Assembly: GCA_963727835.1 (NCBI GenBank)
Contig: CAVSIB010000025.1
Location: forward strand, 1 to 23,989
Source: G026625185 sp963727835
GTDB taxonomy: Bacteria; Desulfobacterota; WTBG01; JAGOGO01
Reading direction: 5' to 3'
DNA length: 23,989 bases
Part shown: piece by piece, positions 8,376 to 16,897 of the stretch
Layout of the letters: every line of letters starts with the position of its first letter
Position numbering within the stretch: position 1 is the stretch's first letter
Notes under the pieces: generated by a model
What the model was told of the DNA's origin: nothing
The model's input: only the letters and a program-made list of their open reading frames with translations
The model's database searches: none
Position numbers and translations under genes: made by a program

Positions 8376-10592
8376 TTAGAGCGTTGTTTCTTCTGTCTTG
8401 CTGACCGCTGGTTTTTTCTTTATTGACTTCGCATAAGTACATTTCGGGTAATTAGGACAGGCAAGAAACGTTCTTCCGAAACGGTTCTTTTTGATTACCA
8501 GAAATTCTCCGCATTTTTCGCATTTCTCGTCCGAAGCTTTAGCATTTTCCCGGGAGCCACCCCCCAGCTGTTTGGTGTTGGTACAGGCTGGGTATCCGGA
8601 GCAACCCAGAAAAAGACCGAAACGGCTCCGCTTCACTGCCATGGGCAAGCCACACTTCTCACAGACCTCATCGGTTTTTTTGTCCTCAGTCTCGGGGGAG
8701 AGCCCTTCAGCGCTGCTCGGTTTAACGAAGCGACATTGAGGATAACCCGTGCAGGCTGAAAACCGGCTGTACGGGCCTAAGCGACTCACTAAAGGTTTTC
8801 CGCACTCCGGACAAATCTCATCAATAGGTTCATTGACAACATCGGCTTTTTTAACTTCCGCGTTCTTCTTTTTGATAAGTTGTATAAATGGCTCCCAGAA
8901 GTTCCGCACCACCCCTTTCCAGCTCGCATCTCCTCGGGCGATGTTATCCAGTTCGTCTTCCACCCGTGCGGTAAACTGATAGTCAACGTATTGAGAAAAG
9001 TGGTCTCTCAGTAATTTGTGAACGATCATTCCAATTTCCTGGGGAATGAACTTTCTGCTCTCCAGTTTTACATAGTCTCGCTCCTGAAGCACACTAATGA
9101 TGTTCGCATAGGTGGAAGGGCGGCCAATGCCATATTCTTCCAAAGCCTTTACTAACGAAGCTTCCGTATAACGCGGGGGCGGCTTGGTAAAATGCTGTTC
9201 AGGATTCAGAGTGACAAGCTCTAATTCCTGATTTTTATTGAGGGGAGGCAGAGCGTCAGTTTCTTGTTTGGATTTTGTTTCTTTCTCGGAGAGGAAAGCT
9301 TTCTTAAAGCCGGGAAAGGTGAGGATTGAACCATGAGCACGAAAAAGATAGTTTTCGCCTCCGGCGATATCCACGGAAACTCGATCCTCAACCGACTGAG
9401 ACATCTGAGTGGCGAGCGTTCTTCTCCAGATAAGATCATAGAGCTTACACTGGTCAGGGGGAAGATAAGGTTTAAGACTCTCCGGGGTTCTCTTGATATC
9501 TGTCGGCCGGATTGCCTCATGAGCTTCCTGGGCAGTCTTTGACTTTTGTTTGAATCGGCGGATAGTTTTATTGAGATACTCTGATCCAAAACGTTGCTGG
9601 ATCAAACCCCGGATAGTCTCAATGGCGACAGCGGCCACGTTGAAACTGTCGGTTCGCATGTAGGTGATCAGGCCTTCGCTTTCCCCGCTGATCTCTACCC
9701 CCTCGTAAAGCCGTTGGGCGAGGGACATAGTTTTTTTGGCGGAAAACCCCAGTTTGGTGCTTGCTTCCTGCTGCAAGGTGCTGGTGATCAGGGGAGGAGG
9801 AGGGTTTTCTTTTCGTTCTTGTTTCTGGATCTTTTTTACCCGAAAGGGAGCATTGAGAAGAGTCGCGGTTATTTCTTTGGCTTGAGTTTCGGTTTTGATT
9901 CCCAATTTTTCTAAGGGGCGATCGTTAATCGCGGTCAAAAGAGCGTTAAACGTGGTGTCAGGAGTGGCTGGTTTTGTGGTGGAGAGCTCTGCCGTGATGG
10001 TCCAGTATTCTTCTTCTTTAAAAGCACGGATCTCAAGTTCTCTTTCGCAGATCATCCGCAGAGCAGGAGATTGCACTCTCCCGGCAGAGAGGCCGGAACG
10101 GACCTTACGCCAGAGAAAAGGGCTTAAATTAAATCCAAAAAGATAATCGAGAACTGCCCGGCCTTGCTGGGCGTCAACGAGCGGCAGGGAAACATTTCTC
10201 GGATGTTTCATGGCCTCGGTAATTGCCGGTTCAGTGATCTCATGAAACGTTATTCGCTTAAGCGCAATTTTTTTCTTTTTTCCCTCCTTATTAAGGCCGA
10301 GCGCTTCTACCAGATGCCAGGCAATGGCCTCTCCTTCCCGGTCAAGGTCAGTCGCCAAATAAATTTCCTTGATACCGATCAGGGCTTTTTTTATCAGGGT
10401 GAGATTTCTGGCGCTTTGAGCGATGATCTCATAGTGGGGTGTGAAGTCATTCGTGATGTCCACCGAACCTGATCGGCTGGGAAGTCCTCGGACATGTCCC
10501 ATGCAGGCCATAACCTGAAATTTTTCCCCTAAAAATTTTTTGATGGTTTTAACTTTTGTGGGTGATTCAACGATGAGTAAAGATTCTGCCAT
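8376..10592 (-). CDS. topA: DNA topoisomerase I (type IA)
   Basis: Relaxes negatively supercoiled DNA through a covalent 5'-phosphotyrosine. The N-terminal TOPRIM domain is complete (LLIVESPTKVKTIKKFLG; then ATDLDREGEAIAWHLVEALG with the acidic triad). The catalytic Tyr lies in GLITYMRTDS at about residue 311, and the family helices EASTKLGFSAKKTMSLAQRL and GIGRPSTYANII are present. Three C-terminal zinc ribbons follow, each with CxxC pairs (CPECGKPLV, CEKCGLPMAV, CEKCGEFLVI). The length of 738 aa is normal. I chose the ATG at 10592 (MAESLLIVESP); a GTG at 10607 would add five residues and overlap dprA. Neither has a strong ribosome site, which suggests translational coupling to dprA, whose stop is 4 nt upstream. 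The gene is open over 2.2 kb, unlike its neighbours. Confidence 0.97.
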   Translation of the reverse strand: MAESLLIVESPTKVKTIKKFLGEKFQVMACMGHVRGLPSRSGSVDITNDFTPHYEIIAQSARNLTLIKKALIGIKEIYLATDLDREGEAIAWHLVEALGLNKEGKKKKIALKRITFHEITEPAITEAMKHPRNVSLPLVDAQQGRAVLDYLFGFNLSPFLWRKVRSGLSAGRVQSPALRMICERELEIRAFKEEEYWTITAELSTTKPATPDTTFNALLTAINDRPLEKLGIKTETQAKEITATLLNAPFRVKKIQKQERKENPPPPLITSTLQQEASTKLGFSAKKTMSLAQRLYEGVEISGESEGLITYMRTDSFNVAAVAIETIRGLIQQRFGSEYLNKTIRRFKQKSKTAQEAHEAIRPTDIKRTPESLKPYLPPDQCKLYDLIWRRTLATQMSQSVEDRVSVDIAGGENYLFRAHGSILTFPGFKKAFLSEKETKSKQETDALPPLNKNQELELVTLNPEQHFTKPPPRYTEASLVKALEEYGIGRPSTYANIISVLQERDYVKLESRKFIPQEIGMIVHKLLRDHFSQYVDYQFTARVEDELDNIARGDASWKGVVRNFWEPFIQLIKKKNAEVKKADVVNEPIDEICPECGKPLVSRLGPYSRFSACTGYPQCRFVKPSSAEGLSPETEDKKTDEVCEKCGLPMAVKRSRFGLFLGCSGYPACTNTKQLGGGSRENAKASDEKCEKCGEFLVIKKNRFGRTFLACPNYPKCTYAKSIKKKPAVSKTEETTL

Positions 10593-10596
10593 GCTT

Positions 10597-11610
10597 TTAA
10601 CGCTCACATGTTTTAATAAACATTTTTTCGGGTAGTTGTTTTACCAACTCCTTTGTCTCCAGCGGTTTCCCTTGCCTGGAGGTTACCGGTGCTTTGTACT
10701 GGGGCAGCACCTCCTCGATAGGCTCCATAATGAGTTTCTCCCCTTCTTTGCTCAAGCGGTTCGTTCCCTTGCTCCAGGGAAAATCAACATTGTCAGGGAC
10801 TGCAAAAACTTCTCTTCCTTGTTCTAAAGGCCATCCGGGCAGTGATCAGGGAACCGTTTCTAAAGGAGGCTTCCACGATAACGGTGCCTAAGGAAAGACG
10901 GCTGATGATTCGATTTCGGGAAAAAAAATTGATTGCTTCGGGTCGAGTCCCAAAAGGCAATTCCGATACAACAGCCCCGTGGAGAGTAGCCTCTTTAGCC
11001 AGTCCCTTATTCTCCCAGGGATAGATGAGGTCGATGCCGGAGTCAAGCACGGCCAACGTCCTTCCTCCTTTTTCCAGAGCGCCTTTTATGGGCACAGCTA
11101 TCAATCCCTCTTGCTAAACCACTCACAATCGTGGATCCTCGTTCGGTCAATGTCCGGGCAAGACGTTTGGTCATTACCTTTCCATAGGATGAAGCGTTTT
11201 GGGAGCCAACCACTGCTAAGGAGAGGTTGTCTCCTTCACTAAGCTCTCCTTTGACATATAAAAAAGGCGGGGGGTCATAAATTTCTTTTAGGTTTCGAGG
11301 AAACCCCTCATCCTGTAGGGTTAAAAAGGTGATCCCCTGTTTTTCGATCTGGTCCAATTTTTTTTGCCCAATCGTTATCTTTGAAAGCAACGATTGCCTC
11401 AATCGTTTGCGAGCGAAACCCTTCAATTTTTTTTAGCTTCTCCGACGAGGCGTGAAAAACCTTTTCCGGGGTCTGAAACTTTTTAGTAAGACGGTTATAA
11501 ATAACATTGCCTACTCCGCGAACCGGGCGAAGGCTAAGCCAGAAGAAGGCTTCCTGTCGATGATAAAAAGTTAACGGGCTTTTACTTGACAATGTATTAG
11601 TTTTTAACAT
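10597..11610 (-). pseudogene. dprA: dprA (DNA-processing protein), three frameshifts
   Basis: DprA (Smf) binds incoming single-stranded DNA and loads RecA during natural transformation. Four segments in successive frames make a full protein: a helix-hairpin-helix N-terminus (LSLRPVRGVGNVIYNRL), the start of the Rossmann-like fold (LSLAVVGSQNASSYGK, STIVSGLARGIDSCAH), its core (GRTLAVLDSGIDLIYPWENK, FFSRNRIISRLSLGTVIVEA), and a C-terminal part (LEQGREVFAVPDN) ending LIMEPIEEVLPQ plus a short tail. Each break fits one extra base in a homopolymer: A8 at 11358-11365, A4 at 11084-11087 and T3 at 10827-10829 (coding-strand bases). Removing all three gives exactly 337 codons. Its stop is 4 nt from topA. 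The ATG at 11610 is 14 nt from a divergent tRNA gene. Three independent hits make a functional DprA from this sequence unlikely unless they are errors. Confidence 0.9.
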
Positions 11611-11615
11611 AAATT
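11586..11615 (+). promoter_or_regulatory. Probable promoter of the tRNA-Thr gene
   Basis: TTGACA (11586-11591) is a consensus -35 box. TAAATT (11610-11615) at 18 nt spacing is an acceptable -10 box, placing the transcription start within a few bases of the tRNA 5' end. The promoter overlaps the start codon of the divergent dprA gene. Confidence 0.5.
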
Positions 11616-11624
11616 AAAAACACA

Positions 11625-11696
<72 letters not shown>

Positions 11697-12031
11697 TTTT
11701 TGAGCCGGCCAAGCCAACCCCATTATCATGTGGTTTCCCCTTGGCATCGCGAAGACCGAAAAGTGATTTTTATTTCCGGTATCATTTCAAATTTTTTTTG
11801 TCAATGAATTAATTAACATAAACGTGGTTAAAGGTTAAGAAGTCCGGAACTTCCGTAAATATCAATAAACATTTTTTCCTGGTGCGAGGCAAACCCGACA
11901 CGTTTAAGACTATAAAATTAATATTTTTTTGAAAAACCAAAATACTTTATTAAAATTAAAAGAAGAAAAACAAATTTATTTACTTAAAAGCTTACTCTTT
12001 TGGCTTTTAAAATCAATCGAAGAGGTTTTGC
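11697..12031. other. AT-rich spacer, no gene seen
   Basis: About 335 nt between the tRNA and the next small gene. Stops are frequent in all frames, long A and T runs dominate from 11910 to 12000, and no stable hairpin stands out. It presumably carries the promoter for the gene at 12032. Confidence 0.5.
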
Positions 12032-12286
12032 GTGAAATATCCGGGCAATGATTTTGCTGATTTTGATCCCTTTGGCCCGCAGAATGAGCATTCCCCTAAG
12101 CAATTTGATCAGCTTGAAGCTACGGTTTTATTTTGTTCTCAGTGTAAGGATGCTGTCCCGGTAAGAAAAAGGCTTCTCTTAGCTCTGCCTGAGGGGGATA
12201 AGTATGATTATCTTTGTGTTTATTGCGGGAATTCAGTTGGAACGAAAATCGAGCGCGAAGAGCAGCCCATTAAATTACTTTTATAA
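12032..12286 (+). CDS. Small conserved zinc-ribbon protein, 84 aa
   Basis: Function unknown. The GTG start at 12032 has AGAGG a few bases upstream. The protein has an acidic N-terminus (NDFADFDPFGPQNEHSP), then CSQC (in FCSQCKDAVPVRKRL) and CVYC (in YLCVYCGNSVG) about 27 residues apart, a typical two-knuckle zinc ribbon. No signal peptide or membrane segment is present. Cys spacing and base use resemble a real gene, and I recall similar uncharacterised small proteins in related bacteria. It stands alone between the tRNA and the broken regulator. Confidence 0.75.
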   Translation: MKYPGNDFADFDPFGPQNEHSPKQFDQLEATVLFCSQCKDAVPVRKRLLLALPEGDKYDYLCVYCGNSVGTKIEREEQPIKLLL

Positions 12287-12559
12287 TTTTATTGAGTTAG
12301 AATTTGAGGAGGTATGATCTTTTTTTAATTAATGGAAAATATAATTTTTATTGCCATTTACTGAGAAATATTATAGAAAATTGGCATTGAAGTGGGATTC
12401 CTTTTTTAGTTTGTCAAAAAGGAGTTACACCCGTGAAAAAATTCCAAAAACCATTGGTGGGGTGATTGCCTTAGCAGTCGAATCATGGACTGTTAGGGCA
12501 TTTTTATTTTTGGGGTGAAAGCGAAGGTGGCGAAAGACGAGAGGATGACAAAAGATTAA

Positions 12560-12874
12560 TCGCCAGGCGGGAAATATGAGCCAATAACCCGGAAAATTTT
12601 GCCACTTGTTAATTCACAACCGAGGGTAATTCTGCTTGATTTGCGGCTTCCCAAAGTTGACGGATTGTAGGTTCTCACCACGATAAGGTCCGATCCCCCT
12701 ACCCGGAAGATACCGGTGGTTCTCCTCACGTCATCACGAGAATACAAAGACATTAAGGAAAACTATAAACTGGAAGCCAATAGTTTCATCGTGAAGCCGG
12801 TTAACTTTGATTCCTTTTCCAAGGTGGTGACCCACCTTGAATTTTACTGGCTGCTTATTAACGAACCGCCGTAA
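12560..12874 (+). pseudogene. Remnant of a CheY-like (Rcp1-type) response regulator
   Basis: A frame reading to the TAA at 12872-12874 matches the C-terminal two thirds of a stand-alone receiver: RVILLDLRLPKVDGL with the phospho-acceptor Asp, then KIPVVLLTSS, then NSFIVKPVNFDSFSKVV with the conserved Lys. The frame is broken by TAG at 12668-12670, exactly where such proteins have GLEVL, so a GAG-to-TAG change is the simplest reading. The N-terminal third (the acidic pocket and first helix) is not recognisable; the frame is closed upstream by TAA at 12557. A GTG with AGGAG near 12420 starts VKKFQKPLVG and stops soon, perhaps the old N-terminus, but that is weak. The gene precedes the hybrid kinase at 12890, a common pairing. 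The rest of the spacer from 12287 holds nothing I recognise. Confidence 0.7.
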
Positions 12875-12889
12875 TAAGGAGGGGTTAGG

Positions 12890-15212
12890 ATGATTGATGA
12901 CAGGATTCGCATCTTGATCCTTGAAGACAATCCCACGGATGCGGAATTAATTGAATATGAATTGCGCAAGGGGGGAATAGTATTTCCATCAAAGCGGGTA
13001 GAGACCCGGGATGACTTCATCTCTCAAATCGAAGAATTCACGCCTCAGATAATCCTTGCGGATTATAAACTTCCCGCGTTCACAGGAATGGAGGATTTCT
13101 CCATAATCAAAGAAAAGGGCTTGGAAGTGCCGTTTATCATTGTAAGCGGAACCTTGGGAGAGGATTTAGCGGTAGAGGCACTTAAAAACGGGGTAACCGA
13201 CTATGTTCTCAAGAGCAACCCAAACCGGCTGGCACCTGCGGTCAACCGGGCATTGGCGGAAACCAAAATTCTAACCGCACATAAGCAAGCTTTAGAGGCA
13301 TTGAAGGAGAGTGAAAAAAAATACCGCAAACTGCACGAAACCATCAGGGATGCTTTTGTGAGCGTCGCAATGACTGGAACAATTATTGATTTTAACTCTT
13401 TCTTTCAAACTATGGTGGGTTTTACCGAAGAAGAACTTCGTCGGTTGACTTACAGGGACCTAACCCCAGAAAAACGGCATGCTTTTGAAGAGAAGATTGT
13501 TCAAGAACAAATCTTGGTGCGCGGACATTCCGAAGTTTACGAGAAAGAGTACCGACGAAAAGACGGGACTATTTTTCCGATTGAACTAAGGACATTTTTG
13601 TTACTGGATGATGCTGGCCCGCCGATAGGGATGTGGGCAATAATTCGGGATATCACCGAGCGCAAGCAGGCGGAAGAGGCATTGCGCGAAAGAGAAGAAA
13701 AGTACCGCGCTCTCATCGAGACTACGAATACTGGTTTTGTTATAATCGATGTTACGGGAAGGGTGCTTGACGCCAATGACGAATATGCTCGTTTGACTGG
13801 CCATGAGCGCCGGGATGAAATTCTGGGCCGATCAGTGGTCGAGTGGACGGCGGAATACGATAAAGAGCGAAACGCAAAGGCAGTGAAAGAATGTGTTCGA
13901 CAAGGGTTTTTACGAAATCTTGAACTCGACTATGCCAGTATTCAGGGGCAGATTATTCCTGTTGAAACAAATGCAACTTTGGTCGACACCAAAAGCGGAC
14001 CACAGGTCCTAGTTCTCTGCCTTGACATCACCGAGCGCAAGCAAGCCGAGGAGCAGATGCTTTTTCTCTAGGAGCAGCTTCGCCAATCCCAGAAGATGGA
14101 AGCGATCGGCCGGTTGGCCGGGGGAGTTGCCCATGATTTTAACAATCTGCTTACCGTGATCAGTATTCAAGCTCAACTTGGTCTGCGGGGGCTTAGGGAA
14201 GGGGATCCCTTGAAGGAAAAACTTAAAGACATCGAACTAGCCGCCGACCGGGCAGCCAATCTGACCCGCCAGCTATTAGCCTTTAGCCGCCGTCAGATCC
14301 TGGAGATGAAGGTGGTTAACTTGAATATCATTTTAAAGGATCTGGACAAGATGCTGTAGCCGGGTGGTCGGGGAGGATATTGAATTTAAGACCGTATTCG
14401 TTGATGATCTGGGATTGGTTAAGGTAGACCCCGGGCAGATAGAACAGGTGGTGATGAACCTGGTGGTCAATGCCAAAGACGCCATGCCCCAGGGAGGGAA
14501 ACTCTTCCTTGAAACCGCCAATGCGGAATTGGATGAGGAGTATGTTCGTTCCCATGCCGGGATGATCCCGGACGCTTATGTCATGTTTTCGGTAACCGAT
14601 ACCGGGATCGGGATGACAAAGAAGTTAAAGAGCAGATCTTTGATCCCTTTTTTACCACCAAGGAGAAAGGCAAAGGGACAGGGTTAGGGTTATCAACCGT
14701 GTATGGGATCATAAAGCAAAGCGGGGGGGATATTAATGTTTACAGTGAACCAGGTAAAGGGACGACCTTTAAGATTTATCTTCCTCGGGTGTTTGAACCA
14801 CCGGAGGAGATTAAAAAAGTAACACGGAAAAAAACTCCTCGGGGCAAGGAGACGATATTGTGGTCGAAGATAACCCTATGGTGCGGAGGTAGCAGTAGAT
14901 ATTTTAAGGAGACAGGGATATGCGGTACTGGAGGCAGAGGAAGGAGGGGAGGCCTTGGTTATCTGTGAAAAAGAGAAACAACCGATTGATTTAATTTTAA
15001 CCGACATGGTAATGCCGAACATGATCGGCCCGGAGTTAATCGAACGGCTCAAACAAATACGAAATGATTTCAAGGTGCTTTACATGACCGGGTATACGGA
15101 TGAGGCGATTGTCCAGCATGGGGTAGTTGATAAAACAATAAACCTTATTCACAAACCCTTTACGATTGAGAAACTGGCAAGGAAGGTCAGGGAGGTTTTA
15201 GATAAAAACTAA
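12890..15212 (+). pseudogene. Broken hybrid histidine kinase, REC-PAS-PAS-HisKA-HATPase-REC
   Basis: The ATG at 12890 follows AAGGAGG. Domains in order: receiver (ILILEDNPTDAELIE; D58 in IILADYKLP), PAS 1 (about 145-255), PAS 2 (about 270-390), HisKA with phospho-His about 415 (GRLAGGVAHDFNNLL), ATPase (NLVVNAKDAMPQGG, DTGIGM, then a G2 region) and a second receiver (LILTDMVMPNMIGPEL, HKPF). Five lesions interrupt it: TAG at 14069-14071 where EEQLRQSQKMEA is expected; an extra T at 14357 (removing it gives LDKMLSRVVGEDIEF); and single missing G's near 14615, 14860 and 14893. Correcting the indels yields exactly 775 codons. No transmembrane segment is visible, so it would be a cytoplasmic sensor. 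Of all the broken genes in the window this has the most lesions, so true decay is more likely here. Confidence 0.85.
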
Positions 15213-15316
15213 AACCCTTTATCCGGCGGTGGAAAAACTTTCCAAGACCTCACCTCCACGAAATGTTTTGCAATACAGCCTGCCCATAATGAATGAACAA
15301 GGAGGGGAGGGGCGAT

Positions 15317-15341
15317 GACTGCGTGAGCAGTCTTTTTTTTT
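15317..15341 (+). terminator. Intrinsic terminator after the hybrid kinase
   Basis: GACTGC (15317-15322), loop GTGA, GCAGTC (15327-15332), then nine T (15333-15341): a textbook rho-independent terminator on the plus strand, 105 nt after the kinase stop. It separates the kinase from the transporter remnant. Confidence 0.85.
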
Positions 15342-15425
15342 GGACAAGAAGATAAAAACATGGTTTTATAGTGAGTATGAACAAATTTTTAATTCTCATC
15401 GAGTCTGAGGATAGCGTGAAAAGGT

Positions 15426-16547
15426 ATGAAGCTGAAAAATCATTATGATCGGATGGAATGGGCGGGCGCATTTGGAGATTTGGGAACTCTTATCCCTTTT
15501 GTGGTAGCCTATATCACCGTGGTAGGGATAAACCCCTTAGGGCTTCTTTTCATGTTTGGCGTTTCAAAAATTTTAGCCGGCTTTTAATATAAAACGCCGA
15601 TCCCCATTCAGCCGATGAAAGCTATCGGAGTTGCAGCAGTTGCCGGAGGAGTAACCCCTCCCTTAATTTTTGGCGCCGGCATTACTACGGGGTTATTCTG
15701 GTTTGTCCTCGGTATAACTGGTGCGACACGATGGGTCACGAACCTCGTAAGTAAACCAGTGGTCCGGGGGATTTTGCTTGTGTTAGGTCTTTCTTTTGTG
15801 GTGGAAGGGATTAAAACGGATGAGGGTTACTCCTTTGCTCGCTGGCGTTGCTCTTGTTGTTACGTATTTGCTTTTGAAGAACCCTAAGATTCCGGCAATG
15901 TTTCTTCTTTTACTTATCGGGGTTGTTGCTTCACTTATCATGAACCCGTCGTTGTTTTCTGAACTGGGAAAAATTCATTGTTGCTTTAAATTACCGGCCC
16001 TCAATCTTACGCACATAACGTGGGATGATATCTTAAAGGGTACTTTGCTCTTTTCCTTACCCCAAATTCCGCTTACGGTAGGCAATGCCGTGATTGCCAT
16101 TGTCGCTGAAAACAACGAACTTTTTCCTGATCGGAAGGTTAGTGAAAAAAAGATCGCCATCTCCACTGGTATCATGAACCTGATTGCCCCTCTTTTTGGG
16201 GGTGTTCCAATGTGTCATGGAGCAGGAGGAATGGCCGGTCATGTCCGTTTTGGCGCAAAGACGGGTGGTGCCATAGTCATTTTAGGAACCATTGTTATTA
16301 GTATCGCCTTATTTCTTAGCGAATCGATCTCCATTATTTTTCAAGTCTTTCCCCCTGCGATCTTAGGGGTTATCCTTTTTTTGCTGGTGTGGAATTAGCG
16401 GTTGTCGTAAAGGATATCGGGGATAATAAAATTGATTTTTATGTGATGCTGGTTGTGGCTGGGTTTGTCATGTGGAATATGGGAGTGGCATTTCTGGTGG
16501 GAGTGGTCCTTTATAAAACACTGAAAGCAGGATGGGTGAAAATTTGA
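15426..16547 (+). pseudogene. Broken MOT1-type sulfate/molybdate transporter
   Basis: The frame from ATG 15426 (MKLKNHYDRMEWAGAFGDLG) to TGA 16547 matches the MFS_MOT1 family (proton-linked molybdate or sulfate uptake, inner membrane). Family signatures are GAFGDLGTLIPFVVAYI, PIPIQPMKAIGVAAVAGG, a series of hydrophobic helices, PQIPLTVGNAVIAIVAEN and GGVPMCHGAGGMAGH, then GVELAVVVKDIGD near the end. Three lesions are present: TAA at 15585-15587 where KILAGF is expected to continue YYKTPIP (one T-to-A change), one extra A near 15810-15815, and one T missing from the T7 run at 16376-16382. Correcting the indels gives exactly 374 codons. With a nonsense codon 54 codons in, the protein as written cannot be a working transporter. 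It stands alone behind the kinase terminator. Confidence 0.85.
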
Positions 16548-16897
16548 TATTCGTTTAACATGCAGTGTTCAGAATAACCGAATGATAGACTGGTAAGATA
16601 TGACGTAAAAACCTGCTCAGTTTTGTTTTGATTGTCATTTTATTGGTAACCTATAGATAACCTAATAAATTTTCAACCATTTTCTTTCCCGTCCCATCAC
16701 GCCTGATGGCCGCTTTTCGTGCGGTTTGGCTGAGGCTGTCTAAATTAGCTTAAAATTATAATTAGTTCTATAAAATCTTCAAGTTATAATTTAAAAAAAC
16801 CCATAAATTGTTTGACAAATATTTGCCTTGACGGTATATGAATTACTTTCGAAAAAGACTTTTACCTTCGGAAAATTCTTAAGGGAGTCTAATATCT
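16548..16897. other. Leader/spacer before the leu operon
   Basis: This spacer of about 350 nt holds the leu promoter (listed separately) and two small adjacent hairpins: CCATCA-cgcc-TGATGG (16694-16709) and CCGC-ttttcgt-GCGG (16710-16724). These lie upstream of the promoter and so may mark the end of earlier transcripts. I see no leucine-rich leader peptide and no T-box or other known riboswitch core. Confidence 0.45.
16812..16840 (+). promoter_or_regulatory. Sigma70-type promoter of the leu operon
   Basis: A consensus TTGACA (16812-16817) and TATATG (16835-16840) are 17 nt apart. Transcription would start near 16847, giving a leader of about 50 nt before leuC. That is too short for a classical attenuator, so regulation, if any, is likely at initiation. 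Confidence 0.7.

Noticed and set aside
9594..9914. Several plus-strand frames of 60-106 codons inside 8376-10607
   Set aside because: They are shadows of topA, which is complete on the other strand.
12556..12753. Open minus-strand frame of 65 codons
   Set aside because: It is antisense to the receiver-domain remnant, whose plus-strand translation is recognisable; the minus-strand protein has no recognisable features.
14357..14359. A third in-frame TAG in the hybrid kinase
   Set aside because: It arises from the inserted T: removing one T restores LDKMLSRVVGEDIEF, so it is a frameshift by-product and not a separate amber change.
16548..16897. Leucine attenuator or T-box ahead of leuC
   Set aside because: No Leu-rich leader peptide and no T-box core was found, and the predicted leader after the promoter is only about 50 nt.
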